Shown here: piece by piece, positions 11,281 through 22,886 of the stretch | Numbering within the stretch: the stretch's first letter is position 1 | Layout: the number at the start of each line of letters is the position of its first letter | Assembly: GCA_017163975.1 (NCBI GenBank) | Contig: JAFFSR010000248.1 | Coordinates: 2,502,001-2,566,000, forward strand | Reading direction: 5' to 3' | Source: Anastatus disparis | Lineage: Eukaryota > Arthropoda > Insecta > Hymenoptera > Eupelmidae | DNA length: 64,000 nucleotides | Program-made: the position numbers and the translations under genes | The notes under the pieces: model-generated | What the model saw: only the letters and a program-made list of their open reading frames with translations | Told to the model about the DNA's origin: nothing | Databases searched by the model: none

Positions 11281-11640
11281 AAAGGCCTGAAACGGCAGCA
11301 CGCAAGTTTAATGATCAAAAGGCGGTTAACCAAAAAATATCTTATCTTAAAAGAAAAAGACCGGAAGCGGCGACATGTAATCATAATATGAACAATCAAA
11401 AGCAAACAAAGATTTAATTATACTTTTAGGCGGGCGATATTTATTTTTACCTGCGTCGTGGTTTTAAAAATCATCAATAAAACTTGAAACAAATATAAAT
11501 TATAGAAAAGAAAGCCGGCAAAGGTGGCACGTAATTATTATTGTAATAAAGGTAAACAGACTAAAGTTTAATCGTATAGTTCGTGCTCGGCATTTACTCC
11601 TACCGGTGACGCGACTTTTATCAAAATTGTTTTCAATGAA
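11281..11640. repeat. Degenerate threefold repeat with GC-rich cores
   Basis: Three similar blocks start near 11281 (AAAGGCCTGAAACGGCAGCA), 11356 (AAAGACCGGAAGCGGCGACA) and 11510 (AAAGCCGGCAAAGGTGGCAC). Each leads into an AT-rich half, and two of them close with a second GC-rich patch (GCGGGCGATATTTA, CTCGGCATTTACT). Spacing is uneven. GC content rises well above the surroundings. Function unknown. Confidence 0.5.
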
Positions 11641-12087
11641 TTCGATTGGTATCGGTTACAAACTAAGAATAAAGTAAACTTAAACGATAAAAATTACTAT
11701 ATACACGCTTTATGATTAATCAAATTTTTATTTTTTTCCATACTTTTTTTAATTTATTAAAGAACAAAATGTTAAAAGAAAAAAACAAAACACGCCGATT
11801 AAACTTGACCAATTTCACGACTTTAAAGATCGCTTCATAGCTAATTACTACCTTATAGTGTGACGTATAGATGACTACATACGTCACCATGTGAGGTATG
11901 GAATCATCTATATTTTTTATTTGAAGTATAGCAAACTGAATATAGTTGTGCTACGAATTGAAATGTATGAAACTTCTATACCCATTTAACTAGCTTTGCA
12001 CATACAACATCGAATACCTGGTACGACGACATAAACATATGTATCTACATGTATATTTTGATCCCATTTACTTATAAAACAATTATA

Positions 12088-12124
12088 ATTAGGTTAATTA
12101 GGTTAATAAGGTTAATTAGGTTAG
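12088..12124. repeat. Short tandem repeat, AGGTTAATT unit
   Basis: Four imperfect copies of a 9-base unit. It includes TTAGG, the insect telomere word, but with intervening TTAA and so few copies that it is ordinary microsatellite, not an interstitial telomere. Confidence 0.7.
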
Positions 12125-12379
12125 CTAATTAATTTTTGAATTTCCTTTAAATATGAAAATAATATAAGCTTTGGCTGAACATTATCAAAATTAAAATATA
12201 AAACAAGAGGTAATCTACAAAATATCTACACAAAAAAATTATTTTATATGTTGAAATAAATACAATTTTTTGATGCTTTATTTGTATCTCACAAGAACGA
12301 AATTTAAGAGAAAATCATTAAGTAATATATATTTTACTCGTAAAAAATGAATAAGAGGAAAGAAAAAATTGGAACAAAC

Positions 12380-13575
12380 TACAAAGATATTAAGGAGATG
12401 CTTACTTTTGCAGAAATATTGATTTTTATCACATCAAAGGTTAATAGATTTCTGTTCAATATGATAATAAAGTGTAGGTTTAGTTTAACAGATATTTATA
12501 TTTATCGTAACTAAATCTTATTGTAAGTTTGATCAAAGTTTATGTAGTGAACGTGCGCCATATTTAAAAAATTTATATTAAGTTCAATTGAATTCATAGT
12601 TACGTTATACTTGGAAGTAATATGCGAATTATGTCAGACAATATTCGATAATCAATACATCTTTAAGTATGTTGAACGTTCATTAAAGTAATATTTAACT
12701 TTGTATTTAGGTAACGCTAAAATAACTATGAATATTCATTGAAATCAATCAAAATTTTATTATCATTTTCACATAAATATATGAACTTTAGATGAAATAA
12801 GAAATATTTTATACTAATTTTATTAAATTTTTTTAAGTCTGTGTGATCTTTACTAAGTTTCTATAACTATTTATAGGAACTTATTAAAGTTCACATAAAA
12901 AATTAGTAAAATCAGTATAAAATATCTATTTTTACTTTATCTAAAGATCATAAATTTGTCAGAATGATATTAATTGATTTCAACCCTTAGAGCATATACT
13001 ACTGGAGGAATTACGTTTATGGAAAGAGTGTAGACGAACGAACAAGAGAAAGAGAGACAGTTTGGGTACCACCTTTCTCTCTCGTGTAGGTACATGATTG
13101 GTTGACGCCACTTCTTTCTAAGAGAAAACGGTTACCCAAACTATTGCCCTCTCTCTCAATATCGTCTACACTTTTCGTTCAGGCGTGCTTCCTCCAGTAG
13201 TATATGCTCTAAGTTTCGAACCAATATTTGAATTCACTTTATCGTTACTTAAATACAGAGTTAAAGAGTACTGTAATAAAAGTTTACCATATTTAAAAAT
13301 GTATTAAATATAGAATATTATCTGATATAATTCGCATATTACTACTAAGCATAATGTATCAATAAATTTAAATGAATCTTATATAAACTTTTTAAATATG
13401 GCGAACGCTCACTACATAAACTTTAATCAAACTTACAATAAGATTTGGTTACGATAAATATAAATATCTGTTAAACTAAACCTACATTTTAATATAGTTT
13501 TGAACAGAAATCTATTGATCTGAAATGTAATGAAAATCAATATCTCTGAAGAAGTAAGCACCTCCTTAAGATCTT
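12380..13575. repeat. Palindromic module P, copy 1
   Basis: Left arm 12380-12870 is the diverged reverse complement of 12880-13575 once the 228-bp insertion in the right arm is removed. Example: GTAGTGAACGTGCGCCATAT on the left against ATATGGCGAACGCTCACTAC on the right. The centre is an AT-rich CTATAACTATTTATAG-like sequence. No coding capacity. Confidence 0.82.
12986..13213. mobile_element. 228-bp non-autonomous element with inverted ends
   Basis: Ends are CTTAGAGCATATACTACTGG and its exact reverse complement. The flanks read TTTCAACC on the left and TTTCGAACC on the right, a likely imperfect 8-9 bp target duplication, which would fit hAT- or Mutator-type insertion. The matching point of palindrome copy 2 lacks the insert. 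The interior is mildly GC-rich with CTCTCTC runs. A lone related end (CTTAGAGCATATAGTACTGG) lies at 32769, downstream of the second OB-fold gene. Confidence 0.75.
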
Positions 13576-14347
13576 TTTTAATTATTCTAAATGTTTCTTT
13601 GCTTTTATTCAATTATTACGAGTAATCTTTGATATTTTGAAGCATAATCTGCTAAAAAAATTAGGTCAACTAAATAACATTTTATTTCGTTACAACATTG
13701 AATATTTAAAATGAAAAATATTAACATTTTTTTACAAGGATTTCGTCTAGCCTCTCTTCTTTCAATTTATTTTTGATAAGATTCAGTTAAAGCTTATACT
13801 TTTTCATTTTTGTTTTTAATAAAATTCAACTATTGATTTGATAGCGAAATAGTAGAAACTTTTGTTAGTCGTTCTCAAAAACAAAAGAGAAAAAATATAA
13901 ACTTTGTCTATATCTTATCCAAAAAAGAGTGAAAGAAAAAAGGCTTTACCAAATCTTTTCAGGAAATAGATATAAATATTTTTGATTCTAAAACTTTTAA
14001 TGTTGTTATTAAAAAAAATGTTATTAAGTTAACAACCATCGTCACAAATCATTCGTAAAAAATAAATGAAAGCAACGAAGCTTTTAGAATGAATAAGAAA
14101 AATTTCATACAGGTCCTTAATTCTGCAGAGATATCGATTTTTTTCATATTTAAGATTAATAAATTTCTGTTTAGAGTGATATTGAAACCAAATCTAATTA
14201 TAAGTTTAATTAACGTTTGGATAGTGAACTTTGATCATATTTAAAAAATTTATATTAAGTGCATATAAATTTTTAGTAACGTTATGCTTTGGAGTAATAT
14301 GCAAATTATATCAGACAATATTTGATACTTGATACATTTTTAAATAT

Positions 14348-17300
14348 AGATAGATAGATAGATATTATTTATTGTATATCATATCATTATACAAAGGGCG
14401 TGTAATACAATTCATAAATATAATAATAAATATTGCACATAAACAATGAATAAATGTAAAAATATTGCACATAAAACAATGTATAAATATAAAATATTGC
14501 ACATAAAACAATGTATAAATACAAAATATTGCAATTCATATCACAGTCAGTTACTAAACCTAATAATACTGAATAAGTAAGTCACAACAAAAGAAGTGAT
14601 ATCACAGATACAAAAAAAAAATAGAAAAATACACGCAATCCTATAAATTAAAAGTCAGTCATACAATATCTATCAGTCATAGTATATAAAAATTTTTTAT
14701 TTAAAATACAAAATGAAAAATGATAAATAATGCAATAAAATAATAAAGCGTATGCAGTAGCACAAAAACGCAGTCAAAGTAATAAAAACAAGTAAAGCAT
14801 TCACTCACCAACCATTCAGCCAATAAATACAATCACACCTTAAGTAAAAGAGTATATATACGGGATGTCACATTATGATAAATTAACATATGAATAAAAA
14901 ATAAAATTTAGTTTATTGGAGGTCGAGCAAGTACCCCCTCAGAGCCGACTTAAACCTGCTGAGCGATGGAAGATACTTTATATCAGCAGGCAGAGAGTTC
15001 CAAAAATGCGCACCCTGAACTTGAAAGGAATTCCTTCCAGTTTCAGTACGCATTAAGGGCACCGCAAAATCCTTAATCTCTCCCCTAGTGGCTACCCTAG
15101 GTACATATCCAGTGAAGAGACCCACTAGATACTCGGGAGTATTCATGCGCACGATTTTGTACATAAGTACAGCCATAAAATACTGTCTCCTCGCATCAGT
15201 ACGCAGCCAACCCAGCGCAGCTCTATGAGGAGAAATATGATCGCCCATTCTTACGCCTAATACATATCTCACATATGAATTTTGTAGTCTTTGTAATTGT
15301 CTTACCAACTCCTGTGAGGCATCAAGCAGAACTACTGAGCAGTAATCAGGATGTGGAAACAGCAGGGCGGTTGCGAGTTGTTTGCGCAGAGCCTCAGTGG
15401 TTTACCGACGAAAAAACCGTAAGCTATACATAGTTATATTAAACTTCTTAGTCAGCATATTAATATATGGCTCCCATAATAGCTTAGAGTCAAGCACAAC
15501 ACCAAGGCTCGTAACGGTATCAGAGAAAGATATGCCGACACCATCCTCAAGCTTAATCGTCCTTGGCTCACCAGCATAAAAGTCATTAATAAATCGACCA
15601 TTGCTAAAAACGATCGCCTTAGTTTTGTTTGCATTTAGTGTGAGAAAAGCATCAACAGCCCACTCCGACTCCGCCTTGGCTGCCCTCTGTAGAATACGAA
15701 TACCTTCATTCACATCCTCATAAGAGACCTGCGTATAAATTTGCAGGTCATCTGCATATAATAGGTGCTCGACACAACCGGGGTCAAGGGTGTCACGTAT
15801 GTTATTAATGTAAAGGCAAAACAACAGAAGCCCCAGCACTGAACCCTGCGGAACTCCTGAATTGGTTGTTAGCTAATTCGATTCCACTTTTAAATGCGTG
15901 GAAACGATTTGTTTCCTACCTGATAAATAGGAGCTAATCCACTCGAGTGCAGCCCTAGAAAACCCCATCGATCTCAGCCTTGCAAGTAATTTGGAGTGCG
16001 AGATCGTGTCGAATACCTTGCTAAAGTCAAACAGAAGTAGTAGCGTGACAAGTTTCTTATCTGGACCTGATCTTATGTCGTCAGTAAGTTTAAGTATGGC
16101 AGTCTGCGTTGAGTGATGCTTTCTAAAACCAGTCTGCATAGAGTCAAGTATCCGAAGTGTCGTAATATACTCTTGCAATTGGTCATGGGCAATCTTCTCC
16201 AGGACCTTTGAAAGAAAACATAAGATTGCTATGGGCCTAAAATCTTTAGGCATTGTTGGTGCAGGACACTTTTTTAATGGCACAATGCGTGCACGCTTCC
16301 AAAGGCAAGGGAAGACCCCCCGTGCAAAAGAGGAATTGAACAGAGTCACAAGATGTTCTCCGATAAACGGTAAAGCCTTGAGTATCACGCTCTGCGGAAT
16401 GCCATCCTCGCCACAAGCCTGTGATGAAAAATGCGAAATTGCAAGGACCACATCAGTAAAATTAATTGGTTTGAAGGCAAAGCCACTTTCACTACACTGG
16501 GAAAGAATTCTCTTACATTCCTCATTATTATCGTGCGGCGAGACTGACACTCCTGCAAAGTGCACATTAAGCTCATCCGGAGTAAATCCATTCAAGTCCC
16601 CTTGAGGTCCGGACAAGAGTCCCAGGTCTTTTAACTCCTTTCAGACATTACCTTTGGCAAGAGCTTCGAACAGTCTGTTATGATAGAAAGTAGTCCTAGC
16701 TTGTTCAGTCTGCTCGTCAATCGTTTTACGTAGTTGCAGAAATTCAGAGAGATATCTCTCATCCTTCGTCCGTTTGTATCTTCGATACGTGGCATCTCTC
16801 TTGCACCGCATCTGCGACAATCCTTTGTCTATCCACGGAAACTTATCTTTACCAATTTTAAGTGTTTTTAGCGGCGCCAGATTATGTATTGCTGCCGTAA
16901 GATTGTCACAGAGGCAGTCAAGTGCAGATTCCGGGTCAACTGTACCAACTGTAAATGGCGTCCAATCACAGCCGGCTAGACTTTGTACTAATAACGTCGG
17001 ATAAATATCTTTATAGTTTCTATACTCAATTGCTTTTTTATCTATTATGACATGACTACAGGAAATACATACATCAATTAAGTTATGCCGACTGTGAAAA
17101 TTCGCCGGTAAGTTTCGTGCGTCAAGTACTGTGTCATGATCGTCAACAAGAATCAGGTCAATCCAAGTGTGAGACGTCGGAGTGTGATGCGTGGCACCGT
17201 GCTGGACCAACTGCAACGAAAGCTCAGCCGATAACTTGTTAAGAAGTTTGGCTTCACTGCTCTCATGCAGGAGATCGGCATTCAGGTCTCCCATTATAAT

Positions 17301-17723
17301 TTTATGAGAGTATTCAGAGGCATAATTTCTCAAAACATCTAAAAAGTTTGTGTTTTTAATAAACGAAATAGCAGGAGGCCGATAAATAACAGAAACCAAC
17401 ACGGGTTCAGAGTTGCCCATTTGCACAGAACAGAAAATATATTCAGGCACCTCCGGTTTACCCTCACTATGAATAGTTTGAGTATCCGAAGTAGCCAAAA
17501 AAGTGCATTTTAAATTGTTTTTAATATACAAGGCTACTCCTCCACCGCGCAGGTTTTTGTCCTGTCTGAATACTTTATACCCCTTGACCCGAACGACGTC
17601 ATCTGAAATAAACGGACCCAGCCAGGTCTCAGCAACCCCAAATATGTCGTAAGAAGGACTACCACTTAGGAACTCACGCACCTGTCCAATGTGAGCTCTT
17701 AACGAAGTTACATTCAGAAAGCA
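14348..17723 (-). mobile_element. Jockey-like LINE, nearly full ORF2 (copy 2)
   Basis: About 3.38 kb on the minus strand. On the plus strand it starts with a GATA/TAGA tail (3' end of the element) and ends at the endonuclease start. It is flanked by TAAATAT at 14341-14347 and 17724-17730, a 7-bp target duplication. ORF1 and the 5' UTR are absent, so it is 5' truncated at the beginning of ORF2. The 3' UTR (14348-14912) is AT-rich and shared with the other two copies. Confidence 0.9.
14913..17723 (-). pseudogene. LINE ORF2: AP endonuclease plus reverse transcriptase, three nonsense codons
   Basis: One reading frame of about 937 codons with stops only at 16641-16643 (TGA), 15873-15875 (TAG) and 15402-15404 (TAA). 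Copy 3 and copy 1 show Trp, Trp and Tyr at those places. Endonuclease motifs: FLNVTSLRAHI at the start, VAETWLG, SVIYRPP, IMGDLNADLL, SHTWIDLILVDD and SRHNLID. RT motifs: RARIVPLKK, DFRPIAIL, LLLLFDFSKVFDT (motif A), GVPQGSVLG (motif B), LLYADDLQIY (catalytic YADD). The endonuclease nicks target DNA and the RT primes cDNA there. Residues before FLNVTSL read from the satellite and are not part of the element. With only three point lesions this copy looks comparatively recent. Confidence 0.9.
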
Positions 17724-19987
17724 TAAATATGGTAAACGTTCATTACAGTAATTTATAACTTTGTATTTAAGTAATGATAAAAGAAATTTATACATTGGTT
17801 GAAATTAATTAATATTTTATCATGAATTTATGATTTTTAGATGAAATAAAAACAAAAATTTTATGCTAATTTTACAAAACTTTTTTAAATGTCTGTGTGA
17901 GATTTAACAAATTTCCATAATTATTTATAAAAATTTATTAAAACTTACACAGACTTTAAAAAAAATTTAGTAAGATTAGTATAAAATATTTGTTTTTTAT
18001 ATTTCATCTCAAGTTCATTAATTTATGACAGCATGATAGTCAAATATTGATTAATTTTAACCAATAATTATAGTTATTTCAGCGTTACTTAATTACGAAG
18101 TTAAAGGTTACTTTAATAAACGTTCACCACATTCAAAAATGTATTAAGTATTGAATTTTGTCTTATATAATTCGCATATTACTCGTACGCATAACGTAAC
18201 CATAAATTTAAATAAACTCAATCTAAGTTTTTTAAATATGACGAACGTTTACTACTGAAACTTTAATTAAACTTACAATCAGATTTAATTACAATTATAA
18301 TAAATATAAATAGTGGTTAAAGTTAACCTATACTTTATTATAATTTGCAACAGAAACCTATTAATCTTTAATGTAATAAAATCAATATCCCTACAGAAGT
18401 AACCATCTCCTTGAAATACTTTTTATTTATTATTGATTTATTGTTGCTTTTATTTAACTTTTTCTACTGGTTTTTGATAATTTTGAGCATAATTTGTTGA
18501 AAATATTAAGTTAACTGATAATATTTTATTTAGTCACATCAATTAATGTTTTAATATAAAAAATATCTATATTGTTTGTTAATGTTTGGTAGATCCTCTC
18601 TCCTTTCACTTTATTTTAAATAAAATTCATCCAAGGCTTATATTTTTTCTCTTTTGTTTTTTCTGATAAGGTTCAACCAAAGTTTATATTAATTCATAGC
18701 AAAATAGTAAAGTCTTTGGTTGATCTTTATCAAAAAAAAGAGAGAAAAAAATAAGCTTTGGCTAAATCTTATAAAAAATAAAGTGAAAGAAGAGAAGCTC
18801 TATCAAATACTTACACAAAATAAATATAAATATGTTTCATTTTAAATCTTATAATGTTGTATTTAAAAATATGTTATTTACTAAATTAAATTTTTTTAGC
18901 AGATTTTGCTTAAAAGTTTCACAAATCACTCGTTAATATTAAATAAGAGTAACTAAACTTTGAAATAAATTAAAAAGATTTTAATAGGTGCTTACTTATG
19001 GTGATGCTAGCCTCAGTTATCCTCTCTTAAAAAAACGATGGCCAGGGGGGTTATTCACTAACTTTTTAACAATAACAATTGACTTAAAGTTTTGACGTCA
19101 AAAAGCGTTAAGGATTCTACTCTTTCAAGTGATCGACAAACACATATGAAAAAATGTTTTAGTTTATTATTAAATCTTTTACAACAGACATTTACAACAT
19201 AAATATTCAAAATTAAAATAATTTCAAATAATTATTACATTAAAATTAACATGATTACAAAAAAAATTGTTTAAGTTTTTGACATATTTATACGCAAATA
19301 AATTATAATTTCACTAGTTTTTTATAGATTTATATTAGATCTTGTATTCTCCACACATTCAGTATCAGGATTTCAAATGGACAATTGATTGGGACATTAT
19401 AAAAACTTAAGTAATATTTTATAACTTGTTTAATTTTATGTGCCAATAATTATATATCCAAAATGATAATTAGAAAAAATATCATGATCCATTCATTTTA
19501 AATCCCAATACAGAGAAAAAAGGAATTTTAACAGTATTTGCCTTAAAACACACAACACGTAACATTTTTATTAGAAATATATCTGTATTCATGTTTCTAT
19601 TATATATTCTTCTAACTCAACATTATCCAAGCCAACATTTTCATTTTGAAAGACGAAATTTTGAAAACCAATATTTTTAAGTTCTGCAGCAAACTTAAGA
19701 ATCCAATCGAGAAACTGTAGTTGTTGCTATAGAATATAAAATGCAAATTTAGATTAATATATAATTTTTTTAAAAAACGTTTTTTATTCGTGATAAGATA
19801 AGTTTATTTAAAACAATATTTATATTATTTATTTCTGTTCGTTTTTATTAAAGTACATATTATTCACTTTATAACCTGCAGATCCAATTGAATTTTAAAT
19901 TATACACAATTTATCATTTAATCATGTATGATTACAAATAATTTTTATGATCACTAATGTAAATAATAATAAAATAATTTTTCCTTT

Positions 19988-19990
19988 ACC

Positions 19991-20026
<36 letters not shown>

Positions 20027-20036
20027 TCTATATATA
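19988..20036. repeat. (TA)n microsatellite
   Basis: Alternating TA with a few interruptions, directly before the C-rich block. A second run lies at 25937-25985 inside LINE copy 3 and a third at 26999-27022. Confidence 0.9.
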
Positions 20037-20059
20037 GTCGTAAGACAAGATTCAACCGA

Positions 20060-20272
20060 CCTCCCCTCAGCCCCCCCTCAAATATCTGTCGGTACAGCCC
20101 CCCCCCTCAAATTACGTTGCAATTCCTCCTATAAATAGCTATTTCAAAATTAACGTAACTGAAGCCCCCCTCAGCCCCGCCCCTCGCCCCCTCAATTCTT
20201 ATAGTCCCCTCAGCCCCCTCAATATGCCCCCCCTCACTCTTTATAGCCCCCCTCATTATGTCCTTCCCCTCA
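20060..20272. repeat. C-rich block with repeated CCCCCCTCA
   Basis: About 210 bases in which CCCCTCA or CCCCCCTCA occurs about ten times, separated by short AT-rich spacers. Very unlike the surrounding AT-rich DNA. Strand bias is extreme: almost all C on plus and G on minus, so the minus strand could form G-quadruplexes and the plus strand i-motifs. Confidence 0.85.
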
Positions 20273-20818
20273 CTATGATATTATGTTTTAGTATTTAGTA
20301 ATAAAAAAATATTTTTATTAAAAGTAATTGAATATTATTATAATTAGTAATATTTTATTATTATGATTGTAACTGTGACTAATTAATAATATAAAGTTTT
20401 TTCACTGCATTTCATTTATATTCTAATATTAAATTTCAATAATAAAAAAAAAATTATTATTATCAATATTTCATTAATATAATTGCAAACATAACTAATT
20501 GATAATACAAAGCTTCCTCTCTGCATTTCCTTTATTCAGATAAATATATAATATTCTTATTTCTATGTATTATATTTTTATTTTTATTATTGAAAAAATT
20601 TACTAATTACAAAAGTAAATTATAAATTACAAAATGAATTTAGCTTAATATCCATAGGTACTTTATTAACACTTGTATTCAAATAAAACATGTTTTTTTT
20701 AAACTAGAAATGAGATATTTACATATTTATCTTTTTAAAAGATTTCTGGGCTTGAGACCAGCATAAAAATATGTGGCTGCATTAGAAGCTTTAAAAGCTT
20801 ACAAATTCATTTCTTATT

Positions 20819-21150
20819 GTCGCTAAAGCGTACAGATCTATTATTTGTTATCGCTAAAAAAAAGCTTATAAAAGCGTACAGATTTATTATTTGTTGTCGC
20901 TAAAAAAGCTTATAAAAAGCATACAGATTTATGGTTTGTTGTCGCTAAAGAAACTTCATATAAGCATACAAATATATTGTTTGTTGTTGCTAAAAAAAGC
21001 TTACAAATTAAGTTTTCATAATCGCTAAAGGAAACTTACGAATTTATATCTTACTGTCGCTGAAAGAAGCGTATAAATTTATTGTTTACTGTCGCTAAAA
21101 AAGCTTAAAAATTCATTTATTATTGTCGTTGAAGTGTACAGATCTATATT
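20819..21150 (+). repeat. Left array of TTGTCGCTAAA repeats
   Basis: Nine imperfect copies at about 20819, 20849, 20896, 20938, 20981, 21020, 21050, 21088 and 21123, spaced 30-47 bases. Each core TGTCGCTAAA is followed by AAAAAGCTTA-like sequence and an ACAGATTTAT-like spacer. Mirror image of the array at 27300-28580. Confidence 0.85.
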
Positions 21151-22886
21151 ATATGCTTTATTACATTAAAAACTACATCACATCTTATAATTAGTTTACA
21201 TTGTTTAATATTTTAATTGCTTTTATTTTTTTTAATGTGATTAAAATGTAACTATTCTTACCCAATCCATCAAAGGCTGTCTTAAGATCTAAGGAAACTA
21301 TATGAATTTTATTTTCAAATAATTATATTTCTTAAAAATTTGAAATATATTTTTATGCATCTTACATCTGTAATTTGATTCCAATCTCTCGATAATTCTA
21401 CTTTACATCTTTTTAAAATATTTATCATTCTTTTGAAATATATATTTTCTTTGATCTCATCTAACAATATCAATACTTTGTACTTAATTTTTAATTCTTA
21501 ACAAAACACTATTATTCAATTATTAGTAATTAATAATAAAACTTTTATACCATGTCATATTACCTGTTGACATATATTCTTATGAAAACAGAAAACCTCC
21601 TATCCAATTACGTTTTTGAAGTATTTTTATCGATAAAATTAATTAAAAATTATGTATTTAAAATTCCTATTTCTGTTAAAACTTGATCAATACAAATTAT
21701 TACAGGTGATATTCCAGGCAGAAATTTTGTTCAATCATCTTAACTTTTACAAATAAAAAAGAAATATGAAAAACTAAGTAAAAAAAAAGTATTTTTATAG
21801 AAACCAACTTTCAAATTTACATTGTTACCATCAATTTTATGCAATTCATTTTTCGTGAACTGACAATTTTTAACAGAATTGGATACAAGAAACTTATTTA
21901 ATTCTACTTTTTTAGGTATTTAAACACAATATCATTATTTTAATTTTTGTGGAGTCTTCAAATACTCTTACAATTTTATAAAAGAAATTAATAAACTTAG
22001 CTTAAACTTCTTAAATCATCTTCTAATATTGAATAATTTTTTTGCAAAAATTATATTACTAGGTTTGGTATTTACATTGACAAGTAATTCTCAAAAACTT
22101 TACTAAAAGATATATTAAAATTGTTAAATCTTTTATTTGTTTCCTAATTACAATAATGATTGACAATTTTTAAATTATAAAATTAAATAAATAAATTTTA
22201 AAATGTATAAAATTTATATGTTATATGATTTAGGTAAAGTATGAAATTTGGGAAAGATGGATGCTTACTGTTGTAATTAAACATAAAATTCAATACATGT
22301 CATCATTTATACGATTTACCCTAAAAAAAAGAAATATGTAAGGGTGCAGTCAGATGAGTAGAAAAGAGACTGCCGAATAGAGGATGCGTAATAGAAACAA
22401 CTAATCAGCGCTATTCGGCAAGTTTCATGCGAAGAATAGAATTCTATTCTCTATTCCACCGTAGAATGGATAAGCGAGTCGCGACACGAAGTAAATAAAC
22501 AAAAATAATTAAATTATAAATACAAATCTACTTCATTCATTTAAAAAAAATTGTAGAAAATCGCTCTGTTTGAGCTACAATTTTAAAGAGGTTATGTTTA
22601 TGTTTACCCGACCTAATACGCAAGCATCTTCTTTCCATTCCACGGATTTTTTCTCCCTATGGTCAAATGGAGAGAAAAAACAGTAGAATAGGCGGTAGAA
22701 TAGAAAAATGAATATATAGCTAAATGTTTGTTTTTATCAATTCATTTTGTTGTTTTTTCAAGTTTTTAAAAAGAATTGTGAAAAACATGTACTTTTTTTT
22801 AATATATAGATTCCTTAGATCTTAAGTCAGTCTTTAATACAGTTGGTAAGAATATTTACATTGAAATCAAATTGTAAAAAACATAT
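21151..22886. other. Non-coding interior with an inverted pair of short RT-like fragments
   Basis: The segment near 21240-21306 and the segment near 22806-22880 are diverged reverse complements of each other (shared TCTTAAGATCTAAGGAA). Read inward-to-outward they translate as VSLDLKTAFDGLGKN and DSLDLKSVFNTVGKN, which looks like RT motif A, but the open stretches are under 45 codons. Between them the DNA is AT-rich and full of stops. A less AT-rich patch at 22335-22720 has TATTCTAC/GTAGAATA words in both orientations and may be another small element. No gene called. Confidence 0.4.

Larger units (their letters stand above)
10477..12129. other. AT-rich non-coding region
   Basis: No gene recognised. 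It contains the probable 5' flank of the Tnp2-like relic, a degenerate threefold GC-richer motif (separate entry) and a run of AGGTTAATT repeats just before the palindromic satellite. CACT/AGTG-type ends that could bound a CACTA element were looked for, but several equally weak candidates exist (10533, 10612). Confidence 0.5.
14101..18415. repeat. Palindromic module P, copy 2, split by a LINE
   Basis: Arms 14101-14347 plus 17724-17920 pair with 17930-18415. The split is caused by LINE copy 2. The sequence TAAATAT occurs at both edges of the LINE and once at the matching place in the intact arm, so the palindrome existed before the LINE. Confidence 0.8.
12130..19000. repeat. Satellite of ~1.5-kb monomers, each made of two palindromes
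   Basis: The region alternates two palindromic modules. Module P (~970 bp) is centred near 12873 and again near 17925. Module S (~520 bp) is centred near 13850 and again near 18690. Monomer 1 (12380-14100) is about 1,494 bp after removing one insertion. Monomer 2 (14101-18990) is about 1,507 bp after removing a LINE and its target duplication. The array begins in mid S module at about 12130. Direct matches include the CTTACTT start at 12400, 14110 and 18990, and the TAAGCTTTGGCT words of the S arms. Tandem copies face the same way, so this is a satellite, not a single foldback. Confidence 0.8.
19001..20744. other. AT-rich non-coding region
   Basis: No gene recognised. Near 19043 lies CAGGGGGGTTATTCACTAAC, which has an inverted near-match at 29779-29801. 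A (TA)n run and a strongly C-rich block are listed separately. Confidence 0.5.

Noticed and set aside
12088..12124. Interstitial telomere (TTAGG)
   Set aside because: The unit is the 9-base AGGTTAATT with only about four copies; no uninterrupted TTAGG array.
19947..20138. 63-codon frame with IYICIYIYIY and PSAPPQ
   Set aside because: Translation of the (TA)n run followed by the C-rich island.
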